Positions 22,343 through 35,300 of a stretch of 64,000 bases of DNA are shown here, piece by piece; the first letter of the stretch is position 1, and the number at the start of each line of letters is the position of its first letter. Source of the DNA: Kudoa neothunni (taxonomy: Eukaryota > Cnidaria); NCBI GenBank assembly GCA_964304625.1, contig OZ199838.1, forward strand, positions 4,836,001 to 4,900,000, written 5' to 3'. The position numbers were made by a program, and so were the translations under genes. The notes under the pieces are model-generated. The model did no database searches. It saw only the letters and a list, made by a program, of their open reading frames with translations, and was not told where the DNA came from.

Positions 22343-25238
22343 TTAATCTAATGGGTTTGTGATTTGGAAAAGTCCAAATTTATCAGTATAGTATTTCCAT
22401 GTTTTTTTGTTGTTGACCAAATTATTGACAATTTCAACAGCCTCGCCAATCTAACGTAACCATGAAAAAAGCTTCGCACAAAATCACATACAGATGTTCT
22501 TATTTGCGTAGTGGAATCTCTTTCACGTACGGTCACAGTAGCTTTTTCGAGGTTGGTTTCTTTAAGAGTATCAAAATCTATAGTGAAAATAAATGGGATT
22601 CCAATTTCATCAGTTCTAGCATATCGACGTCCAATCGATCCACTATAGTCATCCTTCTTATAAGATAGACCACACTCGTTACAGCGATCGACTATAACTC
22701 AAAATTAACGAAAAAAATTGAATAATCAATTCACTTATTTCATTAATGTATGGAATGAAATGGTTCTTTTTGCTTATAGGAAGTATAGCGCATTTGATTG
22801 GGGCAACTATACTGGGTATGGCCAGATACTACATTGAATGTTTGCTGGAATAAAATCTAAGTGACCGGCTAAAACACAACCTGTCTAGACGGATCGTCCG
22901 ATCTAGTTCTGAACACATGCTCGAGAAGTGAGTACATAATTCTTCCAAGTCCAAACGAAGGTTCGATCACATGAGGTTCAATATCAATAACTAAATCATA
23001 TTCGAATTGTTAGAACGTTTGAGTTGGTACCCACAAATCTACCATAAACATCGTTGATCTTTTGTTCTACTTTTAACACCATCTCTTTAGTGATAGTATA
23101 TTCTTTGTCGTTTACAGTGGCAACGAAACAACTAGTTAGACAATTTTGATCATTACTATAAACAGATTCATAAATATTAATACCCCATATCGCAAAGTTG
23201 TTTCTCATAAGCCATTACTTGCTGCTTGTCGAGTTTTTCGATAAAGATTGAAATATCGTTGGAATCCTTTTTGAAAGTCTTACCGACGAGTTTTTTGTCC
23301 AAAATAAAACGATATATTTCAACTTTTATCTAAAAAAATAATTTTATATGTGGTTAACAAAACACACAATCTATACCGGTTTATCGAGGTCTTGTTGAGC
23401 TACCAACTTCTCGTTAGTGTGTAATGTGTGTTGTTTTAAATCATAACAGCTTCTATCGGCACATCCAACACATTCAATCCAACCCTAATAATAAAAAAAT
23501 TGAATTAATACCAAATACAAAGTTTTATCTATTAAAGTTATACATAGGATGTTTTAATTTCAGCATCCCAACACTCACATGCATAATGCGCCATTTCATT
23601 TGGAAGATGCTGACGGAATCTTAGTAGGTCAGGATTCACACCAACAGCCAACAAAAACATGCTGATTCTCCCAATAAAATATGCCACTGTGGTGTTGGAA
23701 ATAACTTTTGAATCAACAGCCTCTTTCAGAGTCATTTGTTTAGGACTAGAGCCTGACAGTTGCATTGTCGTAGCATACAACTTAACAATAACATCCTGCA
23801 CCTGACCAAACCTAGGATGAGACTTGTCATTAGGATTGACAAAATGTTCAATTTCAGCCATTGTAAACTCTCTAAGAGCACACATAAATATTTTTTAATT
23901 AAAAGTTCGACAAAATAACCAACCTAACACGAAGCAATCCTGATCTAGGTGAAATCTCATTTCTGAATCCGCATCCCACTTGAGCAGCTGCAAACGGTAG
24001 TTTACCATTGTTGAATTCCAACAGACGTTTAAAATTGACAAATATTCCTTGTGCTGTCTCAGGTCTTAAGAATCTATAAATCAGTTGAATAAATTTTAGC
24101 AAAATCCACATAATTAACCCTTTTAGTGCCCCTGTAGGACCAATGGATGTTGAAAACATTAAATTGAACTCGGCGGCTTTAGTAAGTTTATTATTTAGGT
24201 TGGAATTAATAGAGTATTTTTCAATAATTTCGTCTAATTTTTCTGCGCCGTAATTATCCAACTATACCGATCAGTTCATCGTTCGATCAGTTAAAACTAA
24301 TAACTAAATTACTTCTCGCAGAATAACTTCACATTCAGATTTGGTGGCTTCGTTTGTTTTCTTGTTTGATAACAACTTTTCGATGTGTGCTACAGATGAT
24401 AATTAGACAACAAGAACATTAAAGTAAATTCACTGGGATTCAAACAAGTGAACACTACCTTTAATAAGATGGTCAGCTCTATAACAGTCTCCAGTTACTG
24501 TATCCTTAACCATTAAATCTACGAATTTTTTCACATGACCAGATGCTCTTAAATTAATATTAATATCTTTATTTAAAATTTGTTTTTGTTTTACTCGAGA
24601 ACATGATATGGGGTCAATTGAGAACAATGCACTTCAAGCATTTGATCGTGGATAATAAAATGCTTTTTCCAAAGACTAATAACGTTCGATTCTAGAGCTG
24701 CACCCATGGGTCCGTAATCATATAGTCCGGAAACACCTAACGACATTTCCAAACGAAAAATCCAATATGTTTATTACCTCCATAGATTTCAAATGATGGT
24801 GCATAAAAAAATCTTCTTTTTAAAAGATCCTCAACCTTTGAACGATCTAACACCGGTTCCGATGGATTTGATTGTTTTTTCCTAATTAACAACATGTAAA
24901 TGGAGTTAAATAAGCCATTCCATTAGAAAATAGAAACCATTTGATTTAATTTGCTTTTGCGTAAATTGAGTTCCCTTACAGCACACAAAATATCCATATC
25001 AGTTGCATTATTTTCCTTTAGTTTACGTACGAAATCACCCTACAATCGAATGATTCTACTTCTATTAAATACTGTTTACTTGTTCTTTTATGGCTAACTT
25101 TAAAACTTCTAATTCTCCAGTTGAAGACATTTTTCTTATGCTCAATGTATATTTTGATTTGATCCCGTTAGCGAAAAATGTGCCAAGTTTAATGAAACTA
25201 TACAACGGAATCTGGACACTGCGCAATAACAGTGACAT
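22343..25238 (-). CDS. GARS1: Glycyl-tRNA synthetase, cytosolic and mitochondrial (copy 2)
   Basis: Class II synthetase charging tRNA-Gly. About 16 exons give roughly 700 residues. Two in-frame starts are visible: ATG at 25238 opens a basic, acid-free leader ([15 protein letters not shown]) ending in SIRK, and ATG at 25130 begins [11 protein letters not shown]. Animal GARS genes are known to make mitochondrial and cytosolic forms this way. Next come a WHEP domain ([15 protein letters not shown]), DLLKRRFFY, motif 1 region ([16 protein letters not shown]), LRPETAQG, motif 2 ([10 protein letters not shown]), [24 protein letters not shown], motif 3 ([11 protein letters not shown]) and the anticodon-binding domain ([25 protein letters not shown]), ending [10 protein letters not shown]. 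An extra T at 24875-24880 breaks exon 3 here but not in the first copy. Around 22830-22890 the path to [10 protein letters not shown] needs two introns of only about 24 and 21 nt, or contains errors. Confidence 0.92.
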
Positions 25239-25282
25239 ATGCACGTGCTATCGACGTTCGTTGTTTTTTGATTGGTCTTCTT

Positions 25283-25696
25283 CCGCATATAAAGAATCAA
25301 GTTTTAGAGTTTTATGTAATTCATAGACTAAAAAATATCGTATTAAATATTTTTTCAATACGAAAATATTTTATTGCCGTAAAGCTCCAAATCATTTGTC
25401 TTATTAGGAGAATGAATTTTATTGCCTTATTTACAATGATGATAAGACCAAATTTTTTAAATTGATGCCTTTTGGCAATAATGTAGATTTTTTTCAGGAT
25501 AAATGTGGCAGAAGCTATTGGCATGATAAATTTTAGTCCTAAACGGTATGTATGTTTGCCTTATGGAAATTTTAATCCCAGAAACTATTACTCACAATCT
25601 GTATACAATTTTAATTTTCTAGAATCTGCTATATTAAATTATTTTAGTTCTACTGCTTCGCTCTTAGGCGCCACAAACAATTATAGTCCAAATTAG
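25283..25696 (+). CDS. Possible plus-strand gene divergent from GARS (copy 2)
   Basis: Two protein-like open stretches lie head-to-head with GARS: ENEFYCLIYNDDKTKFFKL through CGRSYWHDKF, then SPKRYVCLPYGNFNPRNYY through SLLGATNNYSPN and a stop. They are in different frames and meet at a run of four Ts near 25532. A one-base length error there, shared by both copies, or decay of the gene would explain it. The acceptor-like TATTAG at about 25411 precedes the first stretch. I do not recognise the protein and no start exon is clear. Confidence 0.35.
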
Positions 25697-26255
25697 AGAC
25701 ACCTGAATATTATTTGCCGTGCCAATAAGCCACCTTGCAAAAGCACTTTGGTATAGTCCTGTATCACCTTAGTATGCAATCATGGGCTAGCAGCTATTAG
25801 TATTTTCTACTATCTCATTCACTATTCATTTGTCTGGACATTTTATTGATTTCAATCTTTTGTTTTTATATTAGAATATTTTTGTACGTGGTGAAAAACT
25901 CAATCACAAATACGGGTCTAAGGAGTTAGGACAATGGTTCTTAACCTTTTTTCTCAGCTGACCCCCAATTTGTTTAAGGACTTATCACGGACCCTATCTT
26001 GTTTTAATGCATAATCCAATCATACATATAAATATTTTACACTTACGTTCCCATTGTTCACTTCAGTGAATAGATCAAAAAAGATTTAAGATTATTGTTA
26101 AATTATTTATTTAAACAAGAATAAATTTAAAATTGTATATAATTTTAATATTAGTTTGATTTAAAAAGTTCTTTATGAAAAAGGAAAATTTGGGAACGAA
26201 AATAAAAACTTGAATTACACATCTATTACCTCCGATTTCGGCTGACCTTGCATAT

Positions 26256-27308
26256 AGGGGCCCCTAATCCCATATGTGCTGCGCTTGGTCACTTCTATTA
26301 AAAATGATTCCTCCTGTGAAGAAATTGCAAAATATTTTCTATTCTGAAGATGCTGCAATAAAATTCCTATTCGAAAAAGGGATCATAAACAAGCCAAGCC
26401 GTTGCGTTTACTACGGAAGCAATGGTTTCTCTATAGATCGCAAACAATGGCGTTGTACAAAAAAAGATTGTAGGAAAAAAGTGTCCTTTTTCAATGGTAC
26501 TTTCTTTTCTTTGTGCAAGTTGTCAATAAATGAATTGCTTGAATTTTCGTACTATTTGTTGACTGGAGTTAAATCAACACAACTCGGTTTTATAACTGGA
26601 CACTCGACAAATACTATTTCAAGATACTCGATGTAATAAAGACAACTAATGGTTGATAATTTAGATTTCGAAGACATCATAATAGGAGGTCCAGGTATAG
26701 TCGTGGAAATCAACGAATCCAAATTCGGAGAAAATAAATACCACCGTGGACATCCTGTTAATGATGCCTGGATCCTTGGTGGAGTTGAAAGAACCGAAGA
26801 GAGAAGGATCCTCCTTACTGAAGTTTCTGACAGACAAGCAGAGACTTTAATCTCTCTTATTAAGACGTATGTCAGAGAAGGCTCAATCATTATAACCGAT
26901 TGCTCCTCGAGCTACCAGAATCTCCACCAACATTATCACCGACTCCGTGACTGGCGCACATACAAACACCATCGAAGGTACATGGAACGCCAAAAAATAT
27001 CGAATTTCTCCAAGAAGCCGAACACCATCCATCAATGATAACAGAGAAATTGTCCAAAGTGTCATAGATGAATTTTTGTTTGAATTCCAATGGAGGCGCA
27101 AAAACAATGCAAACCTATGGAATGGATTTTTGGGATCACTCAAAAACGTTTATTACATACAAAATAATGTGAACCATTTCTATATTTTATCATTTAAGAT
27201 CAAATAAAAGGATACATATCGTTCAATCACTAACGACAAGTGTTGCAAAATGTAATCCGATTTTTGCGCATTAATCAGATTAATATATATGGCGGATTAG
27301 GGACCCCT
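26256..27308 (+). mobile_element. Merlin-family DNA transposon, decayed (copy 2)
   Basis: Second assembly copy of the element at 12154-13208, with the same inverted repeats. Confidence 0.8.
26304..27207 (+). pseudogene. Merlin transposase, broken (copy 2)
   Basis: As in the first copy, with the same tandem stops and frame change, so these are real decay. Five As replace six near 27144, so the last frame continues to a stop at 27207 (NVYYIQNNVNHFYIL). Confidence 0.8.
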
Positions 27309-27501
27309 GTACTGCATCAGATCCAAACACCACGTTGTCTCGTTTAGAATAAAAATTATTTCGCTATTTTGTTTTATTACAGGTGAAAAAATAATTAGGG
27401 ACATATCTTGAAAGAAAAGCAAATTTATGGGATAAAGAAAATTTAGCTCGAAATAGGGCGAAGGATACTTGAACATTGTCGAGTTGGATTAATTTTTGGT
27501 G

Positions 27502-27851
27502 ATGCGTTCATTTGGAGTAGCTACTCCTCAGGTTGAGAGTTCTCATAGAAGTGTCTCTCAAGCCACTCAGGATAGTTACGTAATCTTCGGTTTTATGAAT
27601 TTCCTGATGCCAATAATGGTCTTAACCCGATGTCAACCCTGCCAGTATTACCCAATACTGACTACAGGGATATCCTGATCAACATAAGTTTTGAAAAAAT
27701 CGTGATAGAAAATATTTCAGGTATTACTTATTTCTAAACAAATAATCTATAAATTTGTTTGTTTCTTAAACACGTGTATTTTGAATTTTCTAAAGTTTTG
27801 AGCGGTCTAAACCTCATCTATCAACTTTTGGGATCATCAAGGATAAAATAA
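27502..27851 (+). CDS. Putative small gene, unrecognised (copy 2)
   Basis: ATG at 27502 (MRSFG) precedes a 59 nt GT-AG intron. It is followed by an open exon reading LRNLRFYEFPDANNG, PMSTLPVLPNTDYRDILI and EKIVIENIS, then a second intron and a short exon LSGLNLIYQLLGSSRIK with a stop. The product would be about 70 residues. The coding-like composition, the splice sites and the fact that this copy stays open where the other has a one-base deletion argue for a real gene. In another frame the last exon reads RSKPHLSTFGIIKDK, so the end is uncertain. No known family recognised. Confidence 0.35.
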
Positions 27852-30800
27852 GTGAATTTTTAGCGTTTTCGATCCAAATATATATTTTGAATAGAAGAAG
27901 CCGAATACGCATTATTGCTACGATGAATTGTTGCACTAACGAAAAATATTGATTTTTTTATCAAGTTGTAGCTTACCAAAGTTTAATGTGAGCTCATGAT
28001 TCATTAGATATGATTTTCGAGCACGAATTGTAAAAATCTTATCCGTAATAAAATGTTTCGCTTTCTGGGGTTGGTCGAAACTCATTGGATATTAATTAAT
28101 TATGTTTAATTTGGACTTCTCTTATATTCCGCGTCCAATCGAATTTTACGATTGAATTGAATGCTCTTGTATTCATTTATGGTAGTCATTAGAGCGTAAA
28201 TAAGCACAGCATGGAAAGTATGAAACCTCTTTCTCCTGTCTTAGTTCAACGGTGTTCGGTGAGTTTGGATTACATAAGATCATTCAATAGATACAGGTTT
28301 GATGTTGACTTATAATTGTGTGGATGGGTTATTATCTTGTATAAGTTCAAATCGACATTGTAACCAATAGTTATTGATCAGGAATTAAAAAGTTAGATTC
28401 GAATGCATTAATCATTTTGTATGAAGAAGATTATTTGTAAAGGTCGCAGTGAAGAAAATGCGACCCAAGTAATATTCGTCTCTGACTATTTTTCGAGTGT
28501 ATTATGTATTGCTCCGAAAGTGCTGGGTGTTGATTGACTTTGGCATTGTCAGGTAGTGTGAACCTTATTTGTTTTAATGACCTCTACGTTGGGAAAATTT
28601 AATTTCGTTTAAATTCACTAAAAATTCTGTTGCGACAAGCTCAAAGGTAAAACCACAATTATAACTACGGTTGATTAGGCAATGAAACGCCGATAACGAC
28701 TGTTTGGCAACAATTCATCCAATTTGAGCGTTAATATTGTGCTATCTGCTATGACCCATTTCAATTGAATTCTTTCGGATAAATAAAAAATGAGCACATT
28801 TATAAGCGATAATATATCAATTATTACATCATTCTCAGTAATTAATAAAAGTATTATATTCTAAAATTCCTAGAAATTATTACATGTTCATTTCAGATGG
28901 TATTACACCTTTGTAACCGCTTTGCAGCTATTTATTTATCTTTTCATATTCTAATTATTTTCTTTTTCCATGCTATAACTTGTGATATCTCAATAATTAG
29001 AACATTTTTAATTATGAAAAAAATTCTTGCTGGACATATTTTTAATTGCCGTGGAATTTTTTTTATATTATTTTTCTGTCATTATCAAAAAATTGTTTTC
29101 AATTTTAACATGAGAAATAAAGACTTTAAAGTTTTCCTTTTGCATCTAATAATTCCGTACAAAGTACGTTTGAATTTACTTCCAATGATTTGATGAATAT
29201 CATCTCATTTTCCCGTGGTAGGGTATCTATTAAAATAATTTCTTTGTTAAAAAATGTACTTACTTAAGTTAAGTATGTTGTACAATAACATCGCCCGGTG
29301 TTAAATATTGCCAAGACAGTCTTAACCTAAATAAGCGCATGGTCATGCGCTAACTCGTTGCGGGGAAAATCGAATTTACGCGTTAAAGTATGTTAATTTT
29401 TTTTTAATTTAATAAATTAAAATTTTTATGTAATTTAAACTTCTTGAATTGCGAATCGAATATCAAACCACGTTAAATAGAAGCCGTACAGCGAATTTAA
29501 GCCTGTCGTTCAATCCGGGGTGGGTCATATTCTATCAACCAAAATGTTTTAAAACTACAGCCGAAAATTGTATATTATTTAAAAAATATTGACAAATAAT
29601 TAAGAAAATTTTTAATGGACGAAATTTAATGGAATTTTTGGAACACCAACGGTGTTGAGCAGATCGTAGATTTAAATTACGCTCATTTTTAATGTTTCCA
29701 TCGACTGAATAACTACATAAAATATGAATGAACAGAAAGTAAGAGTTATTAATTCTTTTAACTCAGAGGCTCTCAACCAGAGGTTAAACTAGGTGACATC
29801 CAAGTTAGATGGATATGGGAAATTTTTGCAAAATGCGATTTGTTATACATTCAAGGATTTCTAATAAGTTATATCAATCAGAGCGATTAAACTCAATTAA
29901 GATGTTGGTTTAAATTCTTAAAAAATTTTTTAGGAATGGCTATTTAACAATTATTTATAAAATTATTACCAGTCTATTATGCCTCGTTAACCTTTTAGAG
30001 ATGAAACCTAATAATACATAAATGATTATATAATCTCAAAGTAGATTTGAATTTGAATACCAGGTTAAGGGATTAAATTTTGATTTTTCAACCGGCCCAG
30101 GGGGTAATTAAAAAAATTAATCTGATTATATTTTGTTCATTCGAACAAATTTTAGAGCTTATCTTTGTTCTTTCGTCAACATTAAACATTTTGCGCCACA
30201 AAACTCAATCCATATTTTAATTATTAAAATGTTTGACTCTGAGGTGACGAGTGAAGTTAGGCATACGAAGAATTATCTCAGCAGTGCACAAATTTTTGGA
30301 ATCTTGGGCCAAATTTTAATCTTCAAAAACATCCAGGGCCAGAATGTTCAAAACAAAACCTAGATCAAATTTGGATAAATTTACGAATTTAAAACAAAGT
30401 ATTCAAAGTAATTCATAAATAAGAGTTTACTAAATGTTTTAAATTGAATAACGAATGGCAGAAGACAAATAATATTCGTCTCCTATTGAATAAAAAATGT
30501 CTTTCAAGGCGTCACTAAATCTTCTATTCTAATCATCAACTTTTTTCGGGATTTCAGTCATTTTAACTGGGAAATAAAACAAAAAAAGTTGAATTAAATA
30601 TGAGATATTCCTTGAGTTAGCAAAATGGTTGTGTGCGCACCATCGACTCTAACGGATGTTTATTCTTTGTGTCAAATCTCATTTTATTTTACGGTTTGTT
30701 TATATTTATTATAGAAACTTTCCCAAAGCTTTGATTTGGACGCACAATATAAATATCTTATTTTTTCGCATTGTTTATAAAACGCATTTTAATTATTAAT

Positions 30801-31276
30801 CTCATTTTAACTGAACTTGAACTTCGGGTCAACATTATCAAGCGAATTTTTAAATTATAAATCCTCCCAGCATCTGTATAATTTTCTTCTCCTCCATACA
30901 CACCAAAGGAGAAATAATTAAAATTAGTACATGAACTCCGACTATAAAAACTTTTTTTCTACATCACATGGTGAAGTGGCTAATAGCAATAAGTCTCTTT
31001 GCTTATTTAGAGAGTTTATTTTAAATGTTTCGTTCTTAATTGTTCACATATAATAAAAAACTTCAAGAAATTTTTTAATAGCTTCATTAGGGTTTCTCGA
31101 TATATTCAATATCTAGATAAACAAATTGAAGTTAAGAAGCTCTATTATATATTTTAAAATAAAGTCTAATCTTTAAGTCTTACATCCGCTTTTTAACATT
31201 TTTTTTCTGTGGTTGTTTTAAGAATAATTTCAGAAAGTTTATGTCAGGTGTAATAAGAAAAAAGAAATCAATATAG

Positions 31277-32271
31277 CAAGGGTGACCAAACCGTGGCTTT
31301 TGAAAGAATTCTTGAGTTTAATTTCTTTTCAATTCAACCAGAACGTTAATTTAGAGAAGTACAACGTTTAAACTATTTAATCAAGTGAAGAAGTGACCTC
31401 TTTAATCGTAAACCAGATAATATTTTTGATTAGAAAATATAATCACAAACTACCATATAATTTTAATATTTGATGCAAACTAGGATTATAACTAGTTCCA
31501 TTAGGAAATACAGTTAGAACTAGTGTTTATCCATTACCAAAGTGATAGAAATAGATATCGAAAGAATAAAACACGCGTTAAAACTTTAAAGTTGATTCAT
31601 AATTCCAACTCACTGAGCGAATTTTGGAAATACATTCCAGAAACTAAATATTCGAAATTAAAAGAGAGCTGCCTCAAACATGTTTCTATGCTTGGAACAA
31701 CTTATTGTTGTGAGTTTATTTATTCAACAATGGAGTTTGTAAAATCGAATCATCGCAAATCCTTCACAAACACCTGACAGAACTAATTCGCGCAGCGTTA
31801 ATTGTATACGAACCGGATTGCAGTCAGTTCACTGATATATGGAAACATAGAAAACTTGTTACAATCGAAAAAATTTCTTGTGTTATTACTTTATTAGTAA
31901 ATATTTAATTTTTGTCAGACATTAATACATGATTAAACATGAAAAATACTTTATTAATTTTGCGACCCTTTTCATCGAGAAAAAGTGTCTTGGATCATTA
32001 ACTATTAATTTACTTTTTTGGGAAAACCATAATAAATTATAACTGTAAAAATTATACGTAAGTTTTCCAGCGATTAACTAGTTAAGAAAAATTTAATAAA
32101 CCTTTATTTATAATTCTACAGCATTTTATCTTAATATTTAACAAAAATATTCTAAAAATGTAAGTTTTAAATAATGAAGAGGTACATAAATGATTGTAAT
32201 GCCTTATAGCTCTTGAAAGTTTTGGTAACCTTAAAGTTGGCTCCCGATCTGAACATGTCTGGCCACTCCTG
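31277..32271 (+). mobile_element. hAT-family transposon relic (copy 2)
   Basis: Second assembly copy of 17178-18172, with flanking octamers CAATATAG and CAACATAG (32272-32279). Its right edge is 101 bp before the CDK12 start, so this decayed transposon occupies the CDK12 promoter region. Confidence 0.7.
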
Positions 32272-32372
32272 CAACATAGCATTCGCAAACAAAGGAGAAT
32301 GATAGTAGGATGCACCACGTCGTGCGCACGCAATCAACTTATATCACAGTCGTTTCTGTGTATGGAATCACT

Positions 32373-35300
32373 ATGACTGACGATTTTGCCGAGCGTGATC
32401 CTTCTATTAAAAGGTCCAGTTCGGATAAACATCGACATGCGAGTTATAAATCACACAAAAGAAACCTTGACACGTCATCCACAACTGAAGGAAAACGATT
32501 CAAACCTAATGAATCGGCCGTAGGACGAAAAAATCAAAAATCCAATTCTCCAAAAGATCATGTATCAATGAGAAACGAATCGGTACATTCGACAAGAAGT
32601 GAAAAAAAGAAAACCGGTCACAATTCATCTTCCGCCACCACTAAATCTCATAGTGGAAAAAGTGATTCTGGTTCCAAAAAAAAATCATCAGGTAATGTCC
32701 CAACAACTACATCAACATTTTCTTCGAAGTATGATGATAAAAGAAAAAAATCAACTTCTTTCTTTGAGACTATCCACAATTCGATCACTTCCAAGCATTA
32801 TGCCTTAGAAGAAAAATTACTCAACTCAGGCAGCGATAGCAGTACCGAGGAGGGCACCACCATGAAAATGAATTTGGACGACGAATTGTTTCGAGATATT
32901 CTGCTAGAAGAACAACTACTCGAAACTTCCAATACGGTGATAATTAGTTTTATCGTTACTTGGTAAAACGGAAATCTAAACTTTTTTGAACAGGTGAGGG
33001 AAGAGACTGCTCAAAGTGAAAAATATGGGAACGTTAAAAACACCTCTAATTATACATCGACTATTTCGTCTACTTCGTTCACCTCGTCTATGGCTGTTCC
33101 TCCTAATAATGTAAATGATGTGCCAACTTCTCCACCAACTCCTCCTCCACCACCACTTAAACCCCCCTCGCCTCCGGCTCCACCAGGTATCATTAATCAA
33201 ATGGCAAAGTGTATAAGTATTATTGTTGTTGTTGTTTTAGCTGATATCAGTTCAAATGGAGCTCTTCCATCATACATGAATGCTGTCGAAAGTGTCGAGA
33301 TAGCTGAATGTTCTGACATGGATATATCCGAAGTTTCGGCACATACACCTGAAAGCAACTCGACGAACAATGAAAGTGAAGACGATCAATTGTATCTTCT
33401 ATCGTTAGCCAAACCTGTCAGGATTGTCCCAAATGAATTTCCTGGTGGTGTGGCTCCACACAACATAATGCAGCCTCGCTTTCCACCAACTTTTGTCGCT
33501 CCTCCGCCTCCTCCTCCCCCGCCGTTTTCGCAACCAGCAAATTTTATGCCCATTCCACCTCAACCAATCAACCCTTACGCTAACAGTATAATTCAAGTCA
33601 ACTAATATTGTTTGTTTGATTGTTTGTTTGGTGGATTTAGGTTTTTCATACCCACCGAATGTTCCTGTGGGTGGCCAACCCCTTCAACCTCAACAGGTAA
33701 ATTTCATTTGGTTTTTTGATTTTATGTGTGTATGCATAGGCATTTCAGCACTCTTCTGTGCCACCATTTGTCCCTGGTTCCAATACAATGATGGCTCCAA
33801 TTCATCATCATCCCTTCAATCCAACACCTAATCCCGTTCCTCATCCTCATGCGATGCGAGTGGCTCCGGCAGAACCTCCTCCCATTCCACATATAAATAA
33901 AAATCCAACTTTTCAACCCCAATACAACAACTATAGAATGTCACATCAACCCCATATTAACTATTCTGCGTTAAATCGCCCCAACATTTCAACTATTCCA
34001 ACCGGTGGCGGCGAACCTCAGTTTCTACTCAAAACCAACAACCATCCTCCTATTGTCAACAGCAACAATAATAATAATTTACTCTACCCTAACAACTACT
34101 ATGGAAATGGTAATGTTGCCGCTATGCCGCCCGCCAATTGTAATCCACCACCATCACATCCAACCGTAAATGCAAGCCCCTCACAAAACCCACAACTCAA
34201 CTGTTACCTATCTCCTCTCGGCAACAATAACGACAAAAATATAGAAGCGGCTGCGACAATCACCTTACCAAATCATGTCAATCAACCACCAATAGTGATC
34301 AGCCCACAAAAAGATGCGTTTGATTTGTTGCCTACTGTTGCGAAAGATTACATCAACCTTAACCACACTGACAGTACTGGAAAAACTATGGCAGCTGAAA
34401 CCATTTATAGGGATTATCATAAGAATTGGAGTGGCATATCGAGAATTTGGGGGGAAAGAAGTTTAAATTCGTTTGAAATTGTGTGTCAAGTTGGAGAAGG
34501 AACCTACGGCAAGGTGTACCGATCGAAAGATTTGTTTAGAGATGAGATCGTTGCGTTGAAAAAGATTCGCAATAATTTCGACCATGAAGGTTTCCCAATC
34601 ACCGCCGTGCGTGAAATTAAAATACTTAGACAGTTGTGTCATCCTAATATTGTTAAATTGCGTGATGTAATATCGGACAAAAGCAATGTATCTGATTTTT
34701 TAACCAGCCCAGGTAGATGATAATTTGTTGTGATACACCACATGCTGTTGATCAATTGATATTCTCGTGGTTAATATGTCTAATACGTCACTTGTAGGTG
34801 CATTCTATCTTGTTTTCGAATACATGGAGCATGATTTGCTGGGTGTGTTGGAGTCGTGTAAAGTGACATTCAGTAATTTGCAAATCCAATCACTATTCAA
34901 ACAACTCATGGAAGCGCTGAATTATTGTCACAATCGCAACTTTTTACATCGTGATCTCAAATGTTCTAATATCCTATTGAACAATAAGTAATTTGTTGAT
35001 AGCTCAGCGACAAATACTCAATTCGCATATCGTTGTTAATACTTGTTCTGAGTAGCAATTTATTTTAGAGGGGTGTTGAAATTGGCCGATTTCGGATTGG
35101 CCAGGTTGTACGAAAGTGAAGGCCGTCCATACACCAACAAAGTTATCACACTGTGGTATCGCCCACCTGAGTTGTTGTTCGGCCAAGAACGTTATGGCCC
35201 TTATGTGGATATTTGGAGTGCCGGATGTATTCTCGGGGAACTGTTCACCAAACGCCCCATACTTTCCGGCAATAAAGAAATTGTACAGCTCGATCGAATT

